From Corallium rubrum (Eukaryota; Cnidaria; Anthozoa; Scleralcyonacea; Coralliidae), in NCBI GenBank assembly GCA_964035015.1, contig CAXIUP010000288.1, positions 95,001 through 159,000 on the forward strand: a stretch of DNA of 64,000 nt. The letters are read 5' to 3'. The notes below the pieces were generated by a model. That model worked only from the letters and a program-made list of their open reading frames with translations. It did no database searches and had not been told where the DNA came from. The translations under genes and the position numbers were made by a program. Numbering within the stretch: position 1 is the first letter of the stretch; every line of letters begins with the position of its first letter. Below, piece after piece: positions 34,313 to 44,576 of the stretch.

Positions 34313-34840
34313 TTAAGAAATAAAAAACGTGTCGCGTGCGATTATCGAGTTATAATGCACGAGAGATGCGTGTAAAGCACGAGGCGATAGCCGAGTGTTT
34401 TACAAGCTTCTCGAGTGCATTATAACTCGATAATCGCACAGCGACTAAGTTTTTTATTTCTTTTATAAAACAATGACTTTAAAATGTCAATAAACCCAAG
34501 AAAAGTAAGCAAAAAAAAATATTACCTGTCTCAGGACGAGTTTGTTACCATTTAGCGCCACGCGTGGCCCCGTTCAACACGTCGGCGATTTTAGCGATGA
34601 AAATGCACTTAAAGTTGCACTGAAAACATTCTGTTGTGTTAATTACGTTATTAGACATATATCCAAGTAAATTTTGACTTTCGTTGACGATTAAATCCAC
34701 ATAAAATTCATTAAAAACGACAAAATCGTCGCGAAGTATCTCGTGTGCCGTGCCGTTATGGAGTTATAATGGCACGCTTGTTTGACTCAATAGCCAATCA
34801 GAGTGCGTGTTGTTCATTTACTTCCGGTTATTTTATAAAA
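34313..34840. mobile_element. Palindromic insertion 2 in the LINE
   Basis: Begins with GAAATAAAAAACGTGTCGCG, a 140-bp hairpin (34317-34460; ATTATCGAGTTATAATGCA / TGCATTATAACTCGATAAT). Ends GTTATTTTATAAAAGAAC; CCAATCAGAGTGCGTG near 34795 resembles the 12943-family right end. Confidence 0.75.
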
Positions 34841-35161
34841 GAACAAAGTTCATAATATGAAAGACCATAACATCTCCAAATGGTGGAAAGAAGTTAGAAA
34901 GCTTGGCTGTAATTCAAGTCAAATGGAATGGCCTGAACAATTGTTGGGTGATGCAGCTTCTACCATAAATGAATTAGCTGAGAACATTAACAACTACTTC
35001 GTGAATTTGTCCGCAGAATTTCAACCGCTAGAGCCGTGTCCAAGTAACTACCCAACTATAGAGTGTACATCTGATATACTGGTTGACTGACATAAAGTGT
35101 ACATTGCCTTAAAGAAAATTAAATGTCACAAATCACTTGGTCCCGATAATATCCCCAACAG

Positions 35162-36118
35162 GATACTTCCCGGAGGGCGAATTTCCTAGGAAGATCAATT
35201 TCCTAGGAATATCGCCCCCTTTAGGAATTTCGCCCCCCCCCCCCCCTTCTCGATTTCGATTTAAATTCAAAACATGACAAGAACATTGTTTAGTAAATTT
35301 AATATCTTATAAAAATTATACTAGTTGACTAGATAGCTCAATGGGTTAGCTTAGTCCTTTTAGCTGGTGGTGGGGTGCACGAAGGGCAAAAGCCACTCAC
35401 TCTCCGTTCAACCCCGTGAAGTTATAGACAATAGAAAGTTGGAAAAGCTGGTACAGCGGCGAACTACCAGCTAAAGTCACGGCGTTAAACAGATCGATCG
35501 ACATATCGCAAAGCCTGTCTGGTCAATACCGCGACGCGAAAAATAACAGTTCTACCTCTGGAACCAGGGTACTCTTATGAAAGATAGAAGTGCTTCCGAT
35601 TCTGAAGGGACCTTAAGATCCTGACAACGGACTACGGCTACGGCAGGAAGTTTAAGAGTGGTATTAAAGGAAAAACACTTGTTCAATCTATGTTAGTCGC
35701 GAAAGTAAGGTTAAACTTTCCCAAGGCTTCTGCAGTGACTTGGGTTCCGCGTTGTCTATGCAACGTGAAAATGCTTTTTCACGTTGTCAACAGAGTCACG
35801 ACGGCGTGAAAATTACTCTTGGGAACCGACGTCGTTTGCAAACGTTCTTTGTATATGACATAAAATTCTAGTGTTCAAACACGTTGCCGTAGTAGTTTTA
35901 TCTCGACTGGCTTCCAGAATGCATGTGTTGTTGGCAATATAAATGTTTGCCAATTTGGACGATTTATGTTTTGCGACTAAAAGGGGGGGGGGGGGGGCGA
36001 AATTCCTAAAGGGTGGGGGGCGATATTCCTAGGAAATTCGCGCCCCCCAGGAGGGCGAATTTCGTAGGAATATCGCCCCCGGGGGGGGGGGGATATTACG
36101 GCGGGACGGATTTCCTGG
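35162..36118. mobile_element. Insertion 3 in the LINE, with GGGCGAATTTCCTAGGAA ends
   Basis: Both ends carry several copies of GGGCGAATTTCCTAGGAA / TTCCTAGGAATATCGCCCC with long C or G runs (35226-35245, 35986-35998, 36078-36091). The interior has a tRNA-like Pol III promoter (35333-35415) and CACGTT/AACGTG hairpins near 35752-35790. Confidence 0.7.
35333..35415 (+). other. tRNA-like Pol III promoter (SINE head?)
   Basis: TAGCTCAATGGGTTAGC fits the A box and D arm; CCGTTCAACCCCGTG fits the B box with one or two changes, about 60 bp downstream. Suggests a tRNA-derived SINE captured in insertion 3. No clear cloverleaf. Confidence 0.4.
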
Positions 36119-36945
36119 GACACCGGAACTACTAAAGTCATCATTCGTTTCTCCTATTCCCAAATGTATGCCACCGAAAACCATAGAAGAAGACCTCCTT
36201 CCAATATCACTGACGCCCCAAATAGCAAAAATAATGGAGAGTTTTACTTTGGAATCTCTATTGAGTGACATTAGCTCTAAGCTTGATCCATACCAATTTG
36301 CCATTAAAGGCCGCTCGACAACACAAGCGGTAGTTTTCTTATTACACAATATCCTAGAAGCTCTCGATAGAGGTGGTTGCACAGTTCGAGCATTCTTCGC
36401 CGACTTTAGTAAAGGATTTGATTTAGTTGATCATAATATCTTAATTACCGAGTTGGAAAAATTAGAGGTGCGTCCTCCAATAGTAAGGTGGATCAGGGCC
36501 TTTTTAACGGACGAAGTCCTCGTACAAGTACTTGAAAGGTGGCATACCTCAAGGCACCAAATTGGGTCCCATCCTATTTGCTGTGTTGGTAAACAGCCTA
36601 ATTCAGGATTGGAATTTTAGAATTAAATTTGTGGATGATTTAACCACCATTGAAATAATTCCTAGATGTTCACCGAGTATAACACCGTTTTTGATCAACG
36701 ATATTTGCGACTATGCTAATACAAAAGGTATGCGATTAAATCCGAAGTGCAAAGAGATGGTTATCGATTTCCCTTCAATATAGATTACCATTTCATGACT
36801 TACTGCGAATTGGGGAATCTACTATAGGAACTGTTACCTCGTACAAATTAATAGGTGTCTATATAAGTAGCGATCTATCTTGGAACTTCCACTGCGAGTA
36901 TATCATCAAGAAAGCTAACAAGAGACTTTATATCCTGGGATTAAT

Positions 36946-37066
36946 TATTTTCATTGCTCTCTTTTGTACCCTTTCTATTTTGGCACTTAAGTAGTCAGGG
37001 ATTGCAGACCATACTGGGGCTGCATACTCGAGAATTGGTCTGACTAAACTACATTAGTATAAATGC
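36946..37066 (-). mobile_element. Inverted LINE coding segment
   Basis: Read on the minus strand this is CSLVRPILEYAAPVWSAIP, then DYLSAKIERVQKRAMK, the segment that should lie between KKANKRLYILG (plus, ends about 36940) and the SYEESLIRAGLE region (plus, from 37412). So about 120 bp of the LINE C-terminal region has been flipped in place, next to insertion 4. Confidence 0.85.
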
Positions 37067-37362
37067 ACAGGTGATTATAGAAAATCGCGCGCGCTGATTG
37101 GTCAAGTTTCTTCGGATTAATTCTCGATAATCACCTACAGCGTTTATCCAAAATGGCCGCCAGCCAAGTTGTCAATGCGACAGACGAGGAAATGATCAAT
37201 TTTAAAGAAAATGTTGATCCTAAAAGTACAAAAATGTGTATTTATACTAAAACAATTATTCGCCTCAGGCTCAGTGAATATTGGTGAATAATAACCTCGA
37301 CTTCGTCTCGGTTATTATACACCGATATTCACTGAGCCTGAGGCGAATAATTGTTAAATATA
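37067..37362. mobile_element. Insertion 4 in the LINE, ending in a hairpin
   Basis: Contains GGTGATTATAGAAAATCGCG, a short ATG-led frame MAASQVVNATDEEMINFK (from 37153), and a 105-bp hairpin (37251-37355) with AACAATTATTCGCCTCAGGC / GCCTGAGGCGAATAATTGTT arms. The coding scrap may come from an autonomous partner; its family was not identified. Confidence 0.7.
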
Positions 37363-38413
37363 CCGTTACTAGTTGTGGACACCCGATCCTTGCCTTTCGT
37401 AATATACGCGATACCTCATATGAAGAGTCGCTGATTAGAGCTGGTCTCGAAACATTAGTTACATGTAAGAGAAGAGACGATATATGTAAGAAATTTGCAA
37501 AAGACAATAAATTAACTGGACCTCTTAAACAACTTTTTAACTATAATAATTGTACTAGTACTAGTCATACATATAACTTGAGACATGCAAGTGATTCTAC
37601 TTTTACAAACTTTACAAAAACTGATAGATTTTCAAATTTTATAACATGTAAATATTAATATTACTTTTATGTACTTGAATACAAGTCGAATGCATGGTCC
37701 ACTTTTATAAATTTACAAAAACTTATAGATTTTAAATTCCATAACTTGCAAGTATTATCATCCTGTAAAATGTTGTCCTACCTATGAATATTGTATTAAC
37801 TCGTAATTCAGCTATGCTGCAAAGAGTTTTAATAAACGCATTTTATTATATTATTGTTATACATAATAGACGTTATTACATAACTTAACGCTACCCTCTT
37901 CAACGTTTTTTGAACGTAGCCCACAAAGTTACTGTTCATGACCTAACGCTCCGACACTCCGACCTAGTGTCTAGACTAATTCTTCATCAGGGGTAATCGG
38001 GTACTTTCATAGAGACAATGATATCGCTATAAATCAACAAGATGCAAACAGGCTTCCCGCAGTAAACCGCCATCATCACGATTTAATGGAGCGTTGGGAC
38101 TATTGATATGCCAAGCCTCCAAACAACGTATTTGGTATTACTCTGGCTTCAAAAACTCATTAATAATTCATGAGGAAAACACAAAAGAAAATCATGACGG
38201 TATCGTATCTTTATATGTGATAAACATTTCTCCTGATTTACATAAACTTTAGCTTTGATTTTCTCTGCTTAGACAAGGTTATTTTTCAAACTAACTCCGC
38301 CAATCAACTTACCAAGTGATTCGTTTTTGAAGCCGTATAATAAACTCGTTTATTATACAGTACTTAAAAATTTTTTGAACGCAGCTTAAAAAGTTACTGT
38401 TCATGACCCAACG

Positions 38414-38444
38414 TTTCGACACTCCGATTTAGTGTCTTCATCAG
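38414..38444 (-). ncRNA. Hammerhead ribozyme core
   Basis: Minus strand: CTGATGA, A, GACACTAAATCGGAGTGTC, GAAA, followed by CGTTGGGTC. Stem II GACACU/AGUGUC is a perfect 6-bp helix with a 7-nt loop. All conserved core bases are present. Confidence 0.8.
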
Positions 38445-38614
38445 GGGTGATCCGTGATCGTTGTGAAGACATGCAGGTCCCATATTTATGTATACTCTCA
38501 GTGAATCATCGGTGACGTTATCTATCAACAGGATGCAAGTAGGATTCCGACAATAAACCGCCGTCATCACGATTTAATGGAGCGTGGGCCGACCTGTCTT
38601 CACAACGATCACCC

Positions 38615-38645
38615 CTGATGAAGACATTAGGTTGGAGTGTCGAAA
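38615..38645 (+). ncRNA. Hammerhead ribozyme core
   Basis: CTGATGA, A, GACATTAGGTTGGAGTGTC, GAAA, then CGTTGGGTC. Stem II is GACAU/GUGUC (one G-U pair). Inverted partner of 38414-38444. Confidence 0.75.
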
Positions 38646-38789
38646 CGTTGGGTCATGAACAGTAATTTTTTAAGCTGCGTTCAAAAAACTTTTAAGCCAG
38701 AGTAGCGTTGAACTATGTCTGAGTCTTCACCTGGCTGCGTTGGGCATTTATTTGTTTAAAGAGTCTATGGTAGTTTCAACGTAAAAGTT

Positions 38790-39130
38790 GCTCAAAAACC
38801 TTTCTTAGCTCTAGGTCATATTTTGGCAAAACCTAATGATCGTATTGTGAAAGAACAGAGAAAAGATGCTATTTATTCCAATCTGTGCAATGACTGCATG
38901 TAGTCAGGAGTACATCGGCCAGACAAGACGTCAGTTTAGCACGCGTTTAATTAAAAGAGCGCCAAAAAGTGGTTTTCTTTTCAAAACAGAAAAATTCTGC
39001 TTTGTCGGAGCACGCGTGCAAAACCAACCATGAGATTGCGTGGGATAATTCAAAAATTACTACGCCAATGCACAGTACCACCAAAGACATTGCTTGGAAG
39101 CTTGGCATATCAATAGCGCCCACACTCCAG
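38790..39130 (+). pseudogene. GIY-YIG endonuclease fragment of a Penelope-like element
   Basis: Plus-strand pieces in more than one frame: AIYSNLCNDC, then QEYIGQTRRQFSTRL (the YIG half of GIY-YIG with its Arg-containing helix), SALSEHACKTNHEIAWDNSK and LEAWHINSAHT. These match the C-terminal endonuclease of Penelope-like elements. Frame changes show it is dead. Confidence 0.75.
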
Positions 39131-39250
39131 TAAGTCCTGATGATGGCGGGAAGCTTATTTGCATCTTGTTGATCGATAACGCGTCATCAATGGTTCTATG
39201 AGAGTATAAATATGAGACCTGCCCTCACAACGATGGGAGACACTATGTGT

Positions 39251-39771
39251 TAACACTCGCATTCACTTTACTTACCCGTATGGTTGGTTAGGTGCAGACA
39301 AGGGGTTCACCGACTTATCAGGCGCTTGTTATTACTTGGATTCAGGTCAGGGTGCCCTGTTGTGATCTCCAATCTTGACCTGACCACCACCGTCTACACC
39401 TATCACACCGATTTTATCGGTGGAAATAGCTTTTGATTAAAGGGAGGGATGGTGGGTATTTTCGCAATTTTCTTTACTTCTTGTATGCTACTGATACCTG
39501 TCTCAGTCGCTGTGCCGTCAAAAGGCGCAATGATCGGCCAAGCGTGGTGTGCCTCTCATATAACCACTCGCATTCTCGCCCCCAAGCCCTGCGCAGTTCA
39601 TTAGTTGTTAACCTTGGTTATGTAGTAACCTCATTTAACACCTGCATTCACTTAACTTACCCGTGTTGTTGGTTAGGTTCAGACGGGGGGTTCACCGACT
39701 TACCAGGCGCTTATTACTTGGATTCAGGATAGGATGCCCTGTTGTGATCTCCAATCTTGACCTGACCACCA
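39251..39771. repeat. Pair of 137-bp direct repeats, 385 bp apart
   Basis: 39251-39389 and 39636-39771 share TAACAC-CGCATTCACTT, GGTTCACCGACTTA-CAGGCG, TTATTACTTGGATTCAGG and TGTTGTGATCTCCAATCTTG, then ACCTGACCACCA. About 90% identical by eye. A 246-bp unrelated segment lies between. Could be short terminal repeats of an unknown element or a segmental duplication. Confidence 0.8.
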
Positions 39772-39970
39772 AAAGTGATATATCCTGTATAAATCACCCA
39801 TCTATTCTTGGTGATCCCACAACTGCACCAAACCACTGATAACCAATGTTACCATTTGTATCCGAAGTTATATCCAGATATCCTACAACGCCAATTCACA
39901 TCTGAGTATATGCTGAGCTGCACCACGTATGCTGTAGAGCCAATCTGGTGTCATCTCGAGGTATGCTGAC

Positions 39971-40622
39971 CTGCCAATCTGGGGCTGCACCCAGTGAATG
40001 CCAATCTGGGGCTGCACCCAGTGAATGCCAATCTGGAGCTGCACCCAGTGAGTGCCAATCTGGAGCTGCACCCAGTGAGTGCCAATCTGGGGCTGCACCC
40101 AGTGAATGCCAATCTGGAGCTGCACCCAGTGAGTGCCAATCTGGAGCTGCACCCAGTGAGTGCCAATCTGGGACTGCACCCAGTGAATGCCAATCTGGGG
40201 CTGCACCCAGTGAGTGCCAATCTGGAGCTGCACCCAGTGAATGCCAATCTGGGGCTGCACCCAGTGAATGCCAATCTGGGGCTGCACCCAGTGAATGCCA
40301 ATCTGGGGCTGCACCCAGTGAATGCCAATCTGGGGCTGCACCCAGTGAATGCCAATCTGGGGCTGCACCCAGTGAATGCCAATCTGGAGCTGCACCCAGT
40401 GAATGCCAATCTGGGGCTGCACCCAGTGAATGCCAATCTGGGGCTGCGGCTGCACCCCGTGAATGCCAATCTGGAGCTGCACCCCGTGAATGCCAATCTG
40501 GGGCTGCACCCCGTGAATGACAATCTGGGGCTGCACCCCGTGAATGCCAATCTGGGGCTGCACCCAGTGAATGCCAATCTGGGGCTGCACCCAGTGAATG
40601 CCAATCTGGGGCTGCACCAAGT
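39971..40622. repeat. 27-bp minisatellite, about 24 copies
   Basis: Unit TGCCAATCTGGGGCTGCACCCAGTGAA with variants at GGGG/GGAG and GAA/GAG. One unit has a 6-bp insertion (about 40441). Since 27 and 6 are multiples of 3 and the unit lacks stops in several registers, four long frames stay open (two per strand); I regard them as artefacts. Unit stem GCTGCACCCA recurs in the 36-bp repeats below. Confidence 0.97.
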
Positions 40623-40729
40623 ATGCTAGATTGCCAGTCTGGCTACAACCCGTATGGTAGAAATGCCAGTCTGGGCTGCCCCAAGTAGGCTAGAAAATGC
40701 CATTCTGGGGCTGCACCCAGTATGCTGTC

Positions 40730-40802
40730 GATCACTGGGACTGCACCGGGACTGCACCCAGGCTTGTAGCAAATGTCGAACACTTACTAAGACTGCACCC
40801 AG
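40730..40802. repeat. Short block of the 36-bp GGGACTGCACCCAGGC repeat
   Basis: GGGACTGCACCGGGACTGCA, then CCCAGGCTTGTAGCAAATGT and GACTGCACCC; the same wording as the array at 43703-43893, in the same orientation, just beyond the 27-bp array. Confidence 0.8.
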
Positions 40803-41948
40803 AGGATGTTGGACAGCTGCCACAAAGCATCATGGTCCTAACGCTAAAATTGATAAATTATCGATTCATTTGCATCTGACCTCAGACGAGGAATGAACTC
40901 TGCCCGGTGGACTAGATGCGCAAAAACTTTTGAAAACTCGTCACAGTTGATCCAGAATTGTTAAATCTGATAGTCAGAAATATACGAGAACAATTCGTGG
41001 TTATCATAGACAATTAATATGACCAGATTGTGCTTTATTTGGCGTATATTCGTGACAATGGCGGATGGGCATTCAAGACTACTCAAGTTCCTTCGGATTC
41101 GACGCATTTTATGTTACAATTAATAACGGAACAAATCAGAAACGAACTACATGTTTACAACAAAGAAGGATTTGGTTGTGCTGTGCAACGTGTGATTCGT
41201 TACAACTGGAGAAAAGCATGAGGTGATAAATCAACATTATTTGTTGTTTAGTGGTTATATGATTTCCCTCTCAAATGTTTCCTATTCTATACTACCTTAT
41301 GATGCATTTTCCGTGGTTTAATGTTTTGCATTCCGCAGTATTACTGTAAACTTCTATAACTGTTGTGTGTAACAATTATCTTGTTCAATTAGATACAACT
41401 ATCATCCTTGGTTTGTTTGGGTTTTCCCCCCCGATTTTTTAACAAACAGTGTTGTTTCCTTTTATACTTTATACTGTACTTGTAGTATCCCAAATTTTAT
41501 AAAATTGTGAATAAAGCTAGCTTACAATTTATTATTCAATAACAATCTTGTATTTTTCTTTATAATTAAGGTGAATGAAAAATCGGGATAATTTATTGGA
41601 TTGCCTCCAGAATCTATTGATAAATTTGGTATATAACTGGACTGGTCAAATATTTCTATTTTATCAAATAAAGGGTATTTCCTGTATCCTCAATATATAT
41701 GTAAATAAGGAACTTGAATAAAATTAAAATGTTTTGTCTCAATAATATTGATCTTGGTCACTTCTATTCAATCAGGGGCATTGTTACCATTTTAACATTG
41801 GTCCAACATTTTTGCAGTGAAGCAACCCCCCTGCCAAGAAAACATCAACTTTGGCCATTTAGAGATGGCATCAGAAAAGTAACTGTATTAAGGTAGACAT
41901 ATGAATGAACTATAAGACAGACAATGTCCAGCCCAAGGGTGTCTGTCT
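40803..41948. other. Unassigned
   Basis: No gene recognised. The frame at 41030-41221 has no identifiable family; the rest is AT-rich. Confidence 0.4.
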
Positions 41949-42103
41949 TAAGCCGGTTTTCCACTAAGTGATTTTTTCCGCGCGAAGCGACTTTCTTTTG
42001 TTCGAATTCAATAGACTTCTGATTAGTTCCAGCTCAGAGCTCATGAGACAAAAGAAAAAGTCGCTTCGCGCGAAAAAAGTCGCCTAGTGGTAAACCGGCT
42101 TTA
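41949..42103. mobile_element. Short palindromic MITE
   Basis: TAAGCCGGTTTTCCACTAAG and its complement CTAGTGGTAAACCGGCTTTA; inner arms TTTTTTCCGCGCGAAGCGAC / GTCGCTTCGCGCGAAAAAAG. 155 bp. Confidence 0.9.
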
Positions 42104-43702
42104 GACATAGTTCATAGCACTCAAAGGCAAAGGATGAATAATAGCTTTTGAATTGTATAATAATATGCAAGATAATACTTCTGTGTTAAAATTTTATTAA
42201 TTACGTCCACAATTATTATGCATTGCCTTACGTAATTATACTACAAGAAGATTCATATATCCTACTATATACGAACATGACAACATGCAAAACTTCAAAG
42301 TACATATTATTTGAATGTTATTTAGTAAAAGAGAATCCATCAATTTATCATTGTAAAAATCCAATTCAGATTGGTGCTCGTGCCTGGGCACTTAGTCTGA
42401 ACACCACCAAAGTAAGTTCTTCCAACACTTACATCTGTACTGTATCTCTTCACTTCCTGTAAAAAATACAATGTGATATGGAGTTATTAACTCTTTCATG
42501 TCTTAAGAGTTGACTGTACAGCCAATACCTAACTATTGTATTCACTTCATGGGTACAAACCAAGGGGTGGACACAAGGCACGTGCCCCCCCCCCCCCCCC
42601 CCCAACCACTTGGAGTCCCCCTTTATAATTTTGCAACAAAAAAGATCTTTATCAGAAGACCAGGGTACTTTTGAAAGTGTGCACTTCCCCCTGGCACCCC
42701 ATCAGCTTGCTTCCTACATCACTGACTCAGTTGAAATGGACAACTAGGGCAAAAGGGATAATAAATATTTGTATACTGAAAAACAATACGAACAACAAAT
42801 TATAACAAATTAGCAAAAAATAAAAAAATACTACAACTGCAATATATTATTCACAATAACAATGACCAATAATAAACTACAAATAATCCACACATCAATT
42901 TTAATAATCATACTGTTGGCATGGAACACGTTATTTAATATATAAAAAATATCTATACATATCAGTTCTGTATACAGATATAGCAGATCTTTAAGAAAGT
43001 TAAGTACAGTCTGTATGCAGGCCTGATATGGCCTGATATGTATACAATTTTTCCAGAATATGATGGTGTTTTTATACAGCGACGTCAGCGTTTTGGACCA
43101 TAAAAACAGACAAATACCAAATTATACTATGTAATAATTGTCCACCACTCATTCTACACTTAGTCTAAAGAATAAAGCTCAAAATATTAGGAAACTTCCA
43201 AAATTCTTGAGAGAAAAACAGGCTTTAGTGGCGAGAGGCTCTCTTAAATTATTGGGCGCCATCTTAGCGAAAGCCGAAATACCATGGTCGGTTCAACGGC
43301 GAATATCTCGAAAACGGTGAGGGGATCGCTGGGGATCGCCTCCATAGAATCCAAGATTAGACATTTCTTCAACTTATTACACAAAAAATAGAGAATTCGA
43401 ACCATGGGAATTCGAGATTTTTTGGTTTGAAAATTGTTGACAAACCGGATGTGGGGTCTTCGCTTAGCGCGACACGACCTACATAAACGATCAAAACAAA
43501 GTAGAAAAATTACATTTACCAGATATGGATAGTCCAACAATATATGAAACCATATCACTGCTTTTTTAAAGAAAAAAATGAATGACAACAGTGTAATATT
43601 CGGTATTCTGAGTCCAATGCAAAATTTTCAGCCGATCAACGATAAGAAAATAGCGCAATTCATTGGTCGACAATATCACATGACAGCTGTCCGGTCTCCT
43701 CT
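42104..43702. other. Unassigned, with a C-run
   Basis: No gene recognised over about 1.6 kb. A C homopolymer lies at 42586-42602. Open frames near 43138-43320 and 43244-43588 overlap on opposite strands and show no family. Confidence 0.4.
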
Positions 43703-43893
43703 GGACTGCACCCAGGCTGTAGCAAATGTCAATCACCGAGACTGCATTCAAGCTGTAGCTTTTGTCAATTACTGGGACTGCACCCAGGCTGTAGCAAATG
43801 TCAATTACCGGGACTGGCCCCAGGCTGTAGCTGATGTCAATTACTGGGACTGGCCCCAGGCTGTAGCTGATGTCGTTCACTGGGACTGCACCC
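43703..43893. repeat. 36-bp minisatellite, about 5 copies
   Basis: Unit GGGACTGCACCCAGGCTGTA plus GCAAATGTCAATTACC, with CTGCACCC/CTGGCCCC and AAATG/TGATG variants. Encodes a 12-residue periodicity in frame by chance. Related by wording to 40730-40802 and the 27-bp unit. Confidence 0.93.
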
Positions 43894-43897
43894 AGGA

Positions 43898-43996
43898 GTA
43901 GTATACAAGATGGGGGTACGAGCGTAGATGCATCTGCGCAGATGCATCTGCGCTCGGAAGCGAGCGAAGCTCGTGTCCCCCATCTTGTATACTACT
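43898..43996. mobile_element. 99-bp hairpin MITE
   Basis: GTAGTATACAAGATGGGGGT pairs with CCCCCATCTTGTATACTAC; inner GCAGATGCATCTGCGC is itself palindromic. Confidence 0.85.
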
Positions 43997-44039
43997 ACGA
44001 AGTACTGTAGTTGCCCAAGAAGGGTACCCAAGAACGGTA

Positions 44040-44400
44040 CCCTGGAAGTGTACCCAAAAAGAGGTTACCAAAAAGAGATGCGTTCAAAATGAGAATCAGG
44101 GGTATAGGAAAATGGAAAACAGTCAAATCAAGATATTAGGGGCAGGGGTTCTACCCGGCAAATAGTACAATAAGTTTACCAAAAAGAAGTTACCAAAAAG
44201 AGGTTACCAAAAAGAGGTTATCAAAAAGAGGTTATCAAAAAGAGGTTACCAAAAAGAGGTTACCAAAAAGAGGTTACCAAAAAGAGGTGCGTTCAAAATG
44301 AGAATCAGGGGTATAGGAAAATGGAAAACAGAAAAATCAAGATATCAGGGGCAAGGGGTACGTCCCGGCGGATAGTGCCAAAACGAGTCCCTAAAAAGAG
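44040..44400. repeat. 14-bp GAGGTTACCAAAAA repeats inside a larger duplication
   Basis: GAGGTTACCAAAAA repeated about nine times (44176-44290, and near 44055-44080). A longer unit (GCGTTCAAAATGAGAATCAG, GGGTATAGGAAAATGGAAAA) occurs at 44080-44160 and 44289-44365. Lies just downstream, in minus-strand sense, of the small-ORF cluster. Confidence 0.85.
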
Positions 44401-44576
44401 GCGTGAGAAAGTTGCTAAAAAAAGGGTACCGCAAAGAGGCACCCAAAAACTCGATCCTAAAAAGATGTAAGTACTTAGACCGTCATCTTGTTATGATTGG
44501 CAATAGCCTTGCTACAAAAGGTGTGGTTATTTTTATGCTAGTTTCGGCTGCTTTGCAAGAGGTCATTTTCCTTCAT

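Larger units (their letters stand above)
31360..37856 (+). mobile_element. CR1/L2-like LINE split by four insertions
   Basis: Plus-strand non-LTR retrotransposon spread over 6.5 kb. Order: ORF1-like region with Cys and coiled-coil residues (31360-32435); apurinic endonuclease start (TNVRSLKSKVDEL, ISITETRL; 32658-32820), continuing after an insertion (LIILTGDFNPNSTN near 33752); linker to 34312; another piece 34841-35160 (ALKKIKCHKSLGPDNIPNR); reverse transcriptase 36120-36940 with FADFSKGFDLVDHN (motif A), GIPQGTKLGPILFAVLVN and KFVDDLT (YxDD-like box); then a C-terminal piece 37366-37656 (SLIRAGLETL, KRRDDICKKF). A TTTTATTATATTATT tail ends near 37856. Frames are broken in several places; non-functional. 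Confidence 0.85.
37880..39240. mobile_element. Penelope-like element remnants, several terminal-repeat pieces
   Basis: Three copies of one terminal-repeat unit occur: 37880-38090 (minus), 38345-38600 (minus) and 38590-38710 (plus), sharing TTCGACACTCCGA-TTAGTGTC and its complement, and TGAACGCAGCTTAAAAAGTT. A GIY-YIG endonuclease fragment follows on plus (38790-39130), then another terminal-repeat-like piece to 39240 (GATGGCGGGAAGCTTATTTG, compare 38049-38075). Between 38130 and 38340 lies unrelated sequence similar to 22605-22830. Decayed. Confidence 0.75.

Noticed and set aside
37945-37990. Further hammerhead core
   Set aside because: Clearly homologous to 38414-38444 but with extra bases in stem II and a lost GAAA box; treated as a decayed copy.
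39883-40629. Four overlapping frames of 190-245 codons
   Set aside because: All come from a 27-bp tandem repeat; no start context, no non-repeat domain, frames on both strands at once.
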